A stretch of DNA of 64,000 nt, taken from KK5 sp034043675 (GTDB lineage: Bacteria; Pseudomonadota; Gammaproteobacteria; Burkholderiales; Burkholderiaceae_C). The stretch is taken from assembly GCF_034043675.1 (NCBI RefSeq), contig NZ_JAXCLA010000013.1, positions 78,827 through 142,826 on the forward strand, in the 5' to 3' direction. The notes under the pieces were generated by a model that saw only the letters and a list, made by a program, of their open reading frames with translations, made no database searches and was not told the origin of the DNA. Below, piece after piece: positions 8,422 to 16,250 of the stretch. Within the stretch, counting starts at the first letter, position 1. Every line of letters starts with the position of its first letter. The position numbers and the translations under genes are program-made.

Positions 8422-8960
8422 ACTCCGCCATGCCCGCTCCAGACGAAGTCCGCGCCATGTTGCGGTTCATCGACTGGCTCGACGAACTGCCGGGCCTGCA
8501 CAACGCCGCGGCGCTCAACGTCGCCTTGACCCGGATGCTGAAGCGCTTCGATGCTGATGAAGGCCGGATTGAGGCGCGGTTTTCGTTTCTGCTGCGTGAA
8601 GACTTAGCTACCTGCGAAGACTCGGACGCTGCACGGCTCGACTTCGAGGGGCGCTGGGTGGCGGAGTGTGCCAAGGGCCGTACGACGATCTGGGCTGAAG
8701 TCAAGGTGCCCGACCCTGTCCCGTGTCTTGGCACGAGTTGCATCAGGACGCAGGTCGCTCGCACGCGAAATTCGTCGATCGCGACGAAAGCGGGCCACGG
8801 GCACGACGTGGAATGGCGCGATCTGCTGCGCAAACTGGGCCGGTCTGTCGAGCGCGACGCACGGATCGGCCGCTACTCGATCGACGTGGTTCGCGTCCAT
8901 GCGCAGCCATCCGGGCTACGCGAACACCGCACGGTGATCAATCAACGGCAACTGGAATGA
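8406..8960 (+). CDS. Short FolE2-like (GTP cyclohydrolase IB-related) protein
   Basis: 184 aa (160 nt less sure: ATG at 8430 is an alternative; neither has a clear ribosome-binding site). By eye it aligns with the central and C-terminal parts of FolE2/GCYH-IB: MLRFIDWLDEL with the MSRFVE segment, RMLKRFDADEGRIEARFSFL with the helix-strand before FPFF, DFEGRWVAEC...AEVKVPDPVPCLGTSC with the strand leading to SLCPCS, and a REHRTVINQR ending. The N-terminal 80 or so residues of FolE2 and the GAHNQRSH metal-site segment are absent or unrecognisable, so catalytic function is doubtful. The alignment is mine and unverified. Confidence 0.4.
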   Translation: MQATVNSAMPAPDEVRAMLRFIDWLDELPGLHNAAALNVALTRMLKRFDADEGRIEARFSFLLREDLATCEDSDAARLDFEGRWVAECAKGRTTIWAEVKVPDPVPCLGTSCIRTQVARTRNSSIATKAGHGHDVEWRDLLRKLGRSVERDARIGRYSIDVVRVHAQPSGLREHRTVINQRQLE

Positions 8961-9026
8961 CTGGCCTGCAAATCAGCGAGTTCGCCCCCGGGCCTGGCGC
9001 CCGGCCCCCCGTCCGAGGCGATTCGG

Positions 9027-9461
9027 ATGCCCCTGCCTGCGCCCCTTGACATGAACATCGACAAGTACAAGACCGACCACGTCGAGATCATGCGTCTCGT
9101 CACGGATCTCAAGCAGATGGTGCTGGGCGACGTCAAGACGCAGCCCGGCGCCATTGCGCAGAAGATCGTTGCGATCAGCTCGACGATCAAGCTCCACCTA
9201 GCCATCGAGGATCAGGTGCTCTATCCCGCATTGAAGAGGAGTTCATCGGTCCAGGTAGCGCAGACGGCGACCCGCTTCCAGCAGGAGATGGGTCCGATCG
9301 CAGCGGACTTCGCGACCTTCGCTCGCCGGTGGAACACCGAACAGCGCGTCAGTGCCGATGTCATCACGATGCGCATGGAAGCGGTCGCAATCCTCGATCG
9401 GATCCATCGGCGCATGCAGCAGGAGAACCGCGAACTCTATCCGCTAGCCGAACGCCTCTGA
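9027..9461 (+). CDS. Hemerythrin HHE-domain protein
   Basis: 144-aa four-helix HHE cation-binding protein expected to hold a di-iron site. Candidate ligands: H in KTDHVEIM, H and E in LHLAIEDQVLYP, and H/E in the last helix IHRRMQQENRELYPLAERL. Such proteins bind O2 or NO or act in iron-sulfur repair. The ATG at 9027 has GAGG about 10 nt upstream; an internal ATG at 9051 lacks one. It ends the same-strand run that begins with HTHP and is convergent with norR, fitting an NO-stress context. Confidence 0.8.
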   Translation: MPLPAPLDMNIDKYKTDHVEIMRLVTDLKQMVLGDVKTQPGAIAQKIVAISSTIKLHLAIEDQVLYPALKRSSSVQVAQTATRFQQEMGPIAADFATFARRWNTEQRVSADVITMRMEAVAILDRIHRRMQQENRELYPLAERL

Positions 9462-9479
9462 GTATTGCGAACCGGTCCG

Positions 9480-11030
9480 CTACTTCGACGGCGTACCCAC
9501 TCCGAGCCTGCGCGCCAATCTGTGGAAATTGCTGCGATCCATTCCTGCCGCTTTCGCTGTCTGCGGCATCGAGCCCTGGTGGCGCACCAAGGCTGCGGCT
9601 ATCCAGTCGCGCTGGAACGCCGCGGTGGCGTCGCGGAGATTGAGGCCGCTCTGCGCCCGAAACTCGGCCTGCGTCGCATCGGGCATGCCTGTGACTGTTG
9701 CAGCGACTGCAGTGGGGCCCTCGAGCCCCAGGTGCATGGGTTCGATGGCGACCCAGCGCGCGGAGCGACCGGGACCCTGTATGGCGCGCAGGGCCGCGCG
9801 ACTGACGAGGTGCTCGAGCTCGCGCACATTGCCGGGCCAGTCGTGCGCGAGCAGCGCTGCGCTTGCGGCTGGCGACAGACGAAGATTGCGCACGCCGAGT
9901 CGATGCTGGTTTTTCTCCAGAAAGCCGCCGGCGAGCACCAACACGTCCCGTTCGCGTTCGCGCAACGGCGGCACATGCAAGGGGAAGACGGACAGGCGGT
10001 GATAAAGGTCGGCCCGAAAGCGACCTTCGGCGACTTCGCGCCGCAGGTCACGATTGGTCGCGGCGAGCACTCGCACGTCCACATGCAACAGGCGGTCGCT
10101 GCCTGGCCGCTGCAGTTCGCCGCTTTGAAGTACCCGCAGCAGCTTGGCTTGTACCGACAAGGGCAACTCGCCGACCTCGTCGAGGAAGAGGGTGCCGCCG
10201 TCCGCCAGTTCGAATTTTCCAACGCGGTCCTGCACCGCTCCGGTGAAGGCGCCGCGCCGGTGCCCGAAGAGCTCACTGTCCGCCAGCGTCTCCGGGAGCG
10301 CCGCGCAGTTGATCTGCACGAGGGCTGCGTCGCGCCTGGCCGAACTCGCATGCACGCGCTGCGCGACGAGTTCCTTGCCGACGCCCGTCTCTCCGAGGAT
10401 CAGCACGGTAAGGTCGGACGGGGCGACGGTGTCGATGTCCTGGATCATTGCCTGCATCGCCACGCTCTTGCTCAGCAATTCTCGCGGGCGATGACCCTCA
10501 CGCAGCTCGCGGGCCAAAACCTGCTCGCGGCTCGCGCGTTCTTCCATGGCGCGCATCGCCTCGGCTGCGGCAATGCTCGCTTCGAGCAGGCCGACGACCG
10601 CGTGCTTCTGAGACTCGGTCACGATATCGAAGGCATGCGGGCTCAGGGCATCGAAGGTGATAAGACCCCATATGCGCCCGTGATGATGCAGAGGCGCGCC
10701 CATGCAGTCATGGACGGCGAGCAGTTCGCGCTGGTCAGCCACCAGCCCATCGTACGGGTCGGGCAAGCCGCAGTCGGCTTCGAAGCGCAGGCCCTGCGGG
10801 CTGGCCATCAAGCGAGCAAGACGAGGATGAGCCTCGATCACAAAGCGTCGGCCCATCGCTTCATCGCTCAGGCCATCGACCGCAACCGGCACCAGTGCGG
10901 TGTCATCCAGCCGCAGCAGCACCGCGGCGTCGCACGCCAGCAGTTTGCGCACGGCAGCGAGCATCGCGTGAAAGTGGTCCTCGGCGATGGGAAGGTGATC
11001 GATGGAGGATTCAAGCGCCGCGGTAGTCAT
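9480..11030 (-). CDS. norR: NorR, nitric-oxide-responsive sigma-54 activator
   Basis: 516-aa enhancer-binding protein. N-terminal GAF domain (about 20-160) with the NorR-type segment LPDPYDGL and HDC (near 107-109), the region that carries the NO-sensing non-heme iron in characterised NorR. Central AAA+ domain with Walker A GETGVGKE (212-219) and the sigma-54 contact loop GAFTGA (260-265). A C-terminal Fis-type helix-turn-helix includes QTAKAAGMDRSNFHRLARRL. It is divergent from hmp; the 168-nt spacer holds GT-N7-AC elements and a -24/-12-like promoter, so regulation of hmp is the natural inference. Confidence 0.93.
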   Translation of the reverse strand: MTTAALESSIDHLPIAEDHFHAMLAAVRKLLACDAAVLLRLDDTALVPVAVDGLSDEAMGRRFVIEAHPRLARLMASPQGLRFEADCGLPDPYDGLVADQRELLAVHDCMGAPLHHHGRIWGLITFDALSPHAFDIVTESQKHAVVGLLEASIAAAEAMRAMEERASREQVLARELREGHRPRELLSKSVAMQAMIQDIDTVAPSDLTVLILGETGVGKELVAQRVHASSARRDAALVQINCAALPETLADSELFGHRRGAFTGAVQDRVGKFELADGGTLFLDEVGELPLSVQAKLLRVLQSGELQRPGSDRLLHVDVRVLAATNRDLRREVAEGRFRADLYHRLSVFPLHVPPLRERERDVLVLAGGFLEKNQHRLGVRNLRLSPAASAALLAHDWPGNVRELEHLVSRAALRAIQGPGRSARWVAIEPMHLGLEGPTAVAATVTGMPDATQAEFRAQSGLNLRDATAAFQRDWIAAALVRHQGSMPQTAKAAGMDRSNFHRLARRLGVGTPSK

Positions 11031-11042
11031 TTGGACACTTTA

Positions 11043-11057
11043 GTTGTCGTGACGACA
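11043..11057. promoter_or_regulatory. Candidate NorR enhancer sites between norR and hmp
   Basis: Two overlapping GT-N7-AC matches (11043-11053 and 11046-11056), the published core of NorR enhancers, lie inside a palindrome TGTCGT-G-ACGACA. The site is about 80-90 nt upstream of the sigma-54-like promoter of hmp. NorR targets usually carry three such sites; only this cluster is clear here. Confidence 0.5.
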
Positions 11058-11134
11058 GCGTGTTCTCTGTCCTCAACAAGACAACGCTTCGAATGGGGCC
11101 GTTAGGAATCAAGCACTTGCGCCGAGCTGGGTGC

Positions 11135-11150
11135 TGGCACGGATGTTGAA
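11135..11150 (+). promoter_or_regulatory. Sigma-54 (-24/-12) promoter of hmp
   Basis: TGGCACG-N4-TTGA matches the -24/-12 consensus TGGCACG-N4-TTGC except for the last base. It is 49 nt upstream of the hmp GTG and faces hmp, as expected for a NorR-activated gene. Confidence 0.6.
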
Positions 11151-11198
11151 AACAGAAGGTGCAAAGCACAAACACTTCACTCGACCAAAGGACCCTAC

Positions 11199-12383
11199 GT
11201 GTTTTCAGCCACAACCATCGCCCTCGTCAAGGCCACCGTTCCCGTGCTCAAAGAGCGGGGCGAAACGATCACGTCGCACTTCTACGCGCTGATGCTGTGC
11301 GACTACCCTGAGCTAAAGGCATTTTTCAACGAAGCCCACCAGGCCAGTGGAAATCAGGCCCGGGCGCTAGCGGGCGCGGTGCTGGCCTATGCCAGCCATA
11401 TCGACCAACTCGACGCCTTGGCGCCAGCTCTGCCGCGTATCGTGCAGAAGCACGTGGCCCTGGGCGTACAGCCCGAGCACTATCCGGTGGTGGGCCGTTG
11501 CTTGCTGCAGGCGATCCGTGAAGTGCTGGGCACTGCCGCCACCGACGAGATCATCGCGGCATGGGGCGAAGCCTACGCAGGACTTGCGAAGCTGCTGATC
11601 GATGCCGAGGAACAGGTTCAGTCAGCGAATGCGGCATCGGACGGTGGCTGGCGCGGCTCGCGGCCACTGCGTGTCGCGCGCAAGGACCGCGAGAGCGAAC
11701 TGATCACGTCTTTCTACCTGGAGCCGATCGATGGGCTGCCGCTGCAACGTTTCAGCCCGGGGCAGTATCTGACCCTCGTGCTTGAGATCGAGGGGCGGGA
11801 AATGCGGCGCCACTATTCGCTCTCCGACGCGCCGGGCAAGCCCTGGTACCGCATCAGCGTCAAGCGAGAGACGGGCGGCCGGGCATCGAACTGGCTGCAC
11901 GACCAAGCGGTCGTCGGTACTGCGCTGAAGGCCAATGCGCCCAGTGGCGACTTCGTGCTGGACCAAGAGGCGCCGCGGCCACTGGTGCTGGTCACAGGCG
12001 GTGTCGGGATCACGCCGGCGATGAGCATGCTGGAGGTTGCCGCGCCTACCGGCCGGCCGGTGCACTTCATCCACGCGGCGCGACACGGGGGGGTGCATGC
12101 TTTCCGCGAACGTGTTCAGCGACTTGCAGCCACACATTCCAATGTGCAGCCCATCTTTGTCTACGACACGCCGCGCACCGATGACGAGCCACACACGACA
12201 GGCTTTGTCACTGAAGCCCTGCTGGCTCAGCATTTGCCGGAGGATCGGGACGTCGACCTCTATTTTCTTGGCCCCAAGCCATTCATGCAATCGGTCTATG
12301 CCAGCGGCTTGGCGCTGGGAATCCCCACCCATCAACTCCGCTACGAGTTCTTCGGACCGATGGAGCCGCTCAAGACGACCTGA
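11199..12383 (+). CDS. hmp: Flavohemoglobin / nitric oxide dioxygenase
   Basis: 394-aa cytosolic enzyme converting NO and O2 to nitrate with NAD(P)H. Globin domain (about 1-138) with distal Y29 in SHFYALML and proximal H85 in IVQKHVALG. FAD domain with the RHYSLSD motif, followed by the NAD domain beginning VLVTGGVGITPAMSML and ending YEFFGP. Length matches Hmp. GTG start with AAAGGA upstream. The divergent norR and sigma-54-like promoter indicate NO induction. This is the main NO detoxification enzyme visible in the window. Confidence 0.95.
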   Translation: MFSATTIALVKATVPVLKERGETITSHFYALMLCDYPELKAFFNEAHQASGNQARALAGAVLAYASHIDQLDALAPALPRIVQKHVALGVQPEHYPVVGRCLLQAIREVLGTAATDEIIAAWGEAYAGLAKLLIDAEEQVQSANAASDGGWRGSRPLRVARKDRESELITSFYLEPIDGLPLQRFSPGQYLTLVLEIEGREMRRHYSLSDAPGKPWYRISVKRETGGRASNWLHDQAVVGTALKANAPSGDFVLDQEAPRPLVLVTGGVGITPAMSMLEVAAPTGRPVHFIHAARHGGVHAFRERVQRLAATHSNVQPIFVYDTPRTDDEPHTTGFVTEALLAQHLPEDRDVDLYFLGPKPFMQSVYASGLALGIPTHQLRYEFFGPMEPLKTT

Positions 12384-12516
12384 CCGCGCGAGCCCGCTCA
12401 TGCGTCTGCAGGTACGGGCAAGCCCGCGGAAGCAGGTGTAAGCGACTGGCCCATCCGCAGACATACGCTCAAGGCCAGAAGGGCCGGCCTGTTCGAGGCC
12501 CTGTGAAGGAGTTTCA

Positions 12517-12849
12517 ATGGCGCAAGCCCACCACAAGTCCGGCGAACGTTTCGTCGTCAAGCCGTTGGGAAAAGGGCTCGGCGACGCGAGAACGACAGCC
12601 TTGATCAAGGCCGAGCAGCTTGAGCTTGTGCGCATCGTGCTGCACGCTGGCAAGGGCCTGCCGATGCACCAGGTCGCCGGTGAAATCACAGTCCTCTGCC
12701 TGGAGGGCCGCATCGACTTCGAGACGTCCACCACCCATCTGAGCCTCGAAGCCGGGGATATTGTGCATCTCGCCTGTAACGAGCCGCATGCCTTGTCGGC
12801 GGTCGAAGACGCTTCTGCGTTGCTGACGATCTGCTTGCCGAAGCTATGA
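12517..12849 (+). CDS. Cupin-domain protein downstream of hmp
   Basis: 110-aa single-domain cupin. Motif 1 region MHQVAGEITVLCLEGRIDF and motif 2 LEAGDIVHLACNEPHALSAVEDASALL are recognisable, with possible metal ligands H (MHQ), E (GEI) and H (PHAL). GAAGGAG precedes the ATG. It follows hmp on the same strand after 133 nt and may be in the NO regulon. A truncated paralogue lies at 34180-34440. Confidence 0.72.
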   Translation: MAQAHHKSGERFVVKPLGKGLGDARTTALIKAEQLELVRIVLHAGKGLPMHQVAGEITVLCLEGRIDFETSTTHLSLEAGDIVHLACNEPHALSAVEDASALLTICLPKL

Positions 12850-12952
12850 CCGATGCCGATATCAGTGAGATGTCCGCGCCGCGCCGGGTGTGTTGACTGC
12901 GGCTAGCATGGTGCCTGCGTTTGCAGGTGCCTCGGGCCCGAGCGGGCGGTAG

Positions 12953-13474
12953 TCAGCCGGTGGCAACGAGCTTCGCGCTGTCCTGAGTCAACACGACCTC
13001 CAGGCGCACCAGGGCCTGGGAGATCTCGGCAACTTCTTTGATGTCAATCGTTGTGGGTAGGCACAAGCCCCTCGAGCAAGCGCGGACCGCGAGCTCCTCG
13101 ACAGCGTGTATCCCAGCGTCGGTCAATGAAACATTCACCTCCCGGCGGTCCGCGGAGCTGCGAACACGTTTCGCCCAATCTTTCGCGACCAGGGTGTTGC
13201 AGATGCGAGTCATGTTGCTGGCCGTCTCGCCATTTTCCCGCGCCAGCTCGGAAGGGGTAGCTTGGCAGAGCGGTCTGTCCTTGAGGCTGCTGAGGACCAA
13301 GAACTGCATGATGGTGATGTCCGAATGCCGAAGAACGGCATTCAAGACCGCCACCATCTGGATCTGACACACGCGCAAGCCGCGTGCAACGGCAAGAATC
13401 GCGTCTACCGAGGCTTGTGATCCTGCGCCGTGCTCATGTGAGCCCTGCTGCTGTTCCTTAGCCCGTCTGTCCAT
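12953..13474 (-). CDS. MarR family transcriptional regulator
   Basis: 173-aa winged-helix regulator. The DNA-binding region QATPSELARENGETASNMTRICNTLVAKDW and wing RSSADRREVNVSLTDAG are typical of MarR proteins. The ATG at 13474 is preferred over an in-frame GTG at 13489; neither has a strong ribosome-binding site. It lies downstream of the decayed kinase locus on the same strand and convergent with the cupin gene; its target is not evident. Confidence 0.78.
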   Translation of the reverse strand: MDRRAKEQQQGSHEHGAGSQASVDAILAVARGLRVCQIQMVAVLNAVLRHSDITIMQFLVLSSLKDRPLCQATPSELARENGETASNMTRICNTLVAKDWAKRVRSSADRREVNVSLTDAGIHAVEELAVRACSRGLCLPTTIDIKEVAEISQALVRLEVVLTQDSAKLVATG

Positions 13475-13589
13475 CGACGTCGGATCCACTTCGAGTCATG
13501 CCGGTGACCATGCGTGCAATGTAGGCCGTGTTTGCAGACAGCGCCTCCATCGAAGGAAAGAGCGTTCCTTCCTGTTCGGCAGTACCCAG

Positions 13590-13672
13590 TCAGGTGTACA
13601 CCGCCTCGACCGCGGCCTTGAATGCGTACCCGACACCGCGCTCGGTGACGATGAATTGCGGGGAGCGCACAT
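13590..13672 (-). pseudogene. C-terminal remnant of an OmpR-type winged-helix regulator
   Basis: Reading the minus strand, these bases encode GDVRSPQFIVTERGVGYAFK and then a short tail to TGA at 13590. This matches the C-terminal hairpin and wing of OmpR/KdpE-type response regulators (PxxIxTxRGVGYxF). There is no upstream domain: the frame runs directly into kinase-derived sequence, so it is a fossil fused to the next remnant. Confidence 0.55.
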
Positions 13673-13674
13673 CG

Positions 13675-14740
13675 CCTACCGCGGAGCAGGACCAGTTCGC
13701 AGCCGCCCCCTTGCGCCACCCGCCGATGCGCGCTGCGCAGGGCACTCAATTCGCTCTCTCGGCCATGAAAGGCTTGGACAGGCCGAAGCCTGCTACCCGC
13801 GTCTTCGACACACAGCTCGAAATCTACGATTTCTCCGCTATCCTGCCATGCCGCCAGGCACCGGCGTAGATCGCCTTCGACCGCGGCAGCGCTCTGGTAG
13901 CGATCGCCGGGCGCCTTCGCCAGCATCGTCATCACAAGGCGCGAGAGCACTCGCGGCAGCTGGGGCCGCATGTCCGCGGGAGCAGGCGGCAGGCGAGCCC
14001 ATTGGGCGTGGAGCGGTTGCTGCAGGCTGTCGGCAGGGAAGGGCAGCTTGCCGGTCAATAGGCGATAAAGGATGACCCCAAGACCGTAGAGATCGCTGCG
14101 CCCATCTACCGTTCCGGCGCCGCCACATTGCTCGGGCGCGAGGTAGGACCATGTCGTATGGGCCGCGCCCGGCAGGTCGCATGTTGATTCGGACGACGGC
14201 GCTACGAGGGCGCAAGTGATGAACCAGGCTTGACCGCTCAACGAATCGATGAGTATCCGATCCGGGCGAAGCCACTGGTGAATCAGGCCTTTGGAGTGCA
14301 GTCCGCGCAGGGCGACGGCCAGTCCGATTGCCAGGCGCAGGCCTTCCTCGATGCCTAGCCGCTTGCTCAGAGCTTGCTTAAGCAGATCACCTCCCGGATC
14401 TTGCAGTGTCAGCGTGGCTCGATCGGCGCCGAGGTCGATGGCCAGAGCTTGGCAGCCCCAGGCCGGATCGATCCGCTCTCGCTGCTGGTATTCGGCCAGC
14501 AGCAGGCGTCGAATCTCCGCGGCCCGACGGAGCGGCGGCGACGACGAGCAAGTGGGCCTTCCGATCCCGGCTAGGCGGTTTGCGCCAGACGGCAAGCTGG
14601 CTATCTTCGCTCAAGAGATGGCCGGTCGCGGTGAACTGGGCTTGGGTCACGGATCTCCGATCTCGACAGCCCTCAATTGAAGCAAAGCGCTTGGCATCCG
14701 GGTTGGGCGTCGTGACAGCTCCGGATGTCAACTGACACAC
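13675..14740 (-). pseudogene. Broken protein kinase/AAA sensor gene (N-terminal part, frameshifted)
   Basis: Remnant of a multidomain Ser/Thr kinase-like/AAA ATPase/histidine kinase protein. The 5' part is in one frame (FTATGHLLSEDSQLAVWRK, LLVVAAAPSGR) and continues in another (AAEIRRLLLAEYQQRERIDPAW), implying a 1-nt frameshift near 14525. Kinase features follow: GLIHQWLRPDRILI, where the HRD aspartate is replaced, TTWSYLAPEQCGG, SDLYGLGVILYRLLTG. It enters the AAA module (FHGRESELSAL, CELVLLRG) and is cut at about 13690, losing the ATPase, GAF and histidine kinase parts. Confidence 0.7.
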
Positions 14741-14783
14741 TTACCCGCGCCGCAGCCGTGCGATTCCAGAACGTCGCTGCGAT

Positions 14784-15686
14784 CTATCGCAATGCTAGAT
14801 CCACGGCGGTGCCGAGAAATACCGAGAAGCCGATCCAGTGGCTCATCCGGAACGCCTTGAAACAGTCCTCCCGCGTGCGCGTTCTCACCAGGAGGTTTTG
14901 CCACGCGATCTGCAACGCGGCGATGGCGGCTCCCAGGCGAAAGTAGTTGCCCATACCCAGGTGCAGGCCGATCAAGGTCCAGCCCAGCAGATAGATTCCG
15001 TAGAAGGCCATCACGCTCTGCACGTCGAAGCGACCCAGTGTGAGCGCGGACGTCTGGATGCCGACATGGATGTCATCATCGCGATCGACCATCGCATAGA
15101 CGGTGTCATAGGCGAGAACGTAGAACAGATTCGAGGCCATCAGCACCCATGCGACGTCCGGGATCGCTGCCAAGGTCATGCGCACATGTTGTGTCTCGCG
15201 ATCGAGCGTTGCAGCAAAGGCCATTGGAATTCCGAAGCTGAACGCAATGCCCAATACGGCTTGCGGAACCGAGATGAAGCGCTTGGAGAACGGATAGACC
15301 AGCGCGATGGCTAGGGCAGCGATGGCGAGTTGTACGGTCAACTCGTTTGTGGTCAGGACCAGAAGGAATGCCATCAGTGCGAGCAAGGCACCGACGAGCA
15401 ATGCCTCCCTTACCGCGAGCGCGCCCGTGGTGACTGGCCGGCCGGCCGTTCGCTTCACGTATCGGTCGAAATTACGATCGGCAACATCATTGATGCAGCA
15501 GCCGGCACTGCGCATGAGCACGGTACCCAAGGCGAACACGGTCAGCAGGTGCCAGCCCGGCCAACCTTCGGCCGCCATCCAGAGTGAGGCAAGGGTCGGC
15601 CAGATCAGCAGCAACCACCCAATCGGACGATCGAGGCGGATGAGATTGAGGTACAGGGAAAGCTTGCGGCGGGTGCTTCCATTCAT
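14784..15686 (-). CDS. ubiA: 4-hydroxybenzoate octaprenyltransferase
   Basis: 300-aa inner-membrane prenyltransferase of ubiquinone biosynthesis, attaching the polyprenyl chain to 4-hydroxybenzoate. Eight or nine helices. The first Asp-rich motif N66-D-V-A-D70-R-N-F-D74 is followed by RTAGRPVTTG, and the second is in YDTVYAMVDRDDDIHVGIQTSA. Length and motifs match UbiA. It is transcribed in the same direction as the marR gene 112 nt upstream. Confidence 0.95.
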   Translation of the reverse strand: MNGSTRRKLSLYLNLIRLDRPIGWLLLIWPTLASLWMAAEGWPGWHLLTVFALGTVLMRSAGCCINDVADRNFDRYVKRTAGRPVTTGALAVREALLVGALLALMAFLLVLTTNELTVQLAIAALAIALVYPFSKRFISVPQAVLGIAFSFGIPMAFAATLDRETQHVRMTLAAIPDVAWVLMASNLFYVLAYDTVYAMVDRDDDIHVGIQTSALTLGRFDVQSVMAFYGIYLLGWTLIGLHLGMGNYFRLGAAIAALQIAWQNLLVRTRTREDCFKAFRMSHWIGFSVFLGTAVDLALR

Positions 15687-15798
15687 GGCTCGAATTGTGT
15701 CTGCGGAGGTCGTGTGTCGACAAGCCAGTCGGGCGAGTTCGCCTGCGCAGAATCTACGCGACGCACTTCATCGGATCCTGTTGTACCCATCCTGTGCC

Positions 15799-16242
15799 TT
15801 AGGCGTTGCCGTTTTCCAGCGCGGAGTCGGTGGCGGGTACCGCGTCCGGCCTTAGCTTGAACAATAGATCCCGGATGATGCTGCTGCCCGCTTCCGTCAG
15901 CGTGATGTCCACACGGCGACGATTCACTAAGCCGTGTCGGCGAACGACCCAACCGCAATCTTCGAGTTGATTGCAGATCAAGGTGACATTGCTTCGCGTC
16001 CGGCCGACATCGAGCGACAGTTCCGACGGTGTTCCCCGGTAACCCGCGCGCTCGTAGAGGCTCGCCATGACCAGAAACTGGTTGTATGTGACGGATACCT
16101 CATGCAGCGCCTTCTGCAACAGAACGGCGTATGCAAGATGGGGGCGGCCCGCGCCGGCCTGGACGCTGGCGTCGTCGTCGGGGCAATGACGCTTGGACAT
16201 GACAGCATCTGGAGTTGAGAGGTCAGAGTTCACGATAGGCAT
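15799..16242 (-). CDS. MarR family regulator of the efflux operon
   Basis: 147-aa winged-helix protein: TPSELSLDVGRTRSNVTLICNQLEDCGWVVRR as the recognition region and RRRVDITLTEAG as the wing. It begins 8 nt after the stop of the MFS efflux gene on the same strand, so it is probably the last gene of the efflux operon and may autoregulate it. No convincing ribosome-binding site at the ATG, which fits coupling to the upstream gene. Confidence 0.8.
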   Translation of the reverse strand: MPIVNSDLSTPDAVMSKRHCPDDDASVQAGAGRPHLAYAVLLQKALHEVSVTYNQFLVMASLYERAGYRGTPSELSLDVGRTRSNVTLICNQLEDCGWVVRRHGLVNRRRVDITLTEAGSSIIRDLLFKLRPDAVPATDSALENGNA

Positions 16243-16250
16243 CTCAGGTT

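Noticed and set aside
9465..11105. Long open frame antisense to norR
   Set aside because: High-GC antisense shadow; norR has full domain structure and no family resemblance is seen in the antisense product.
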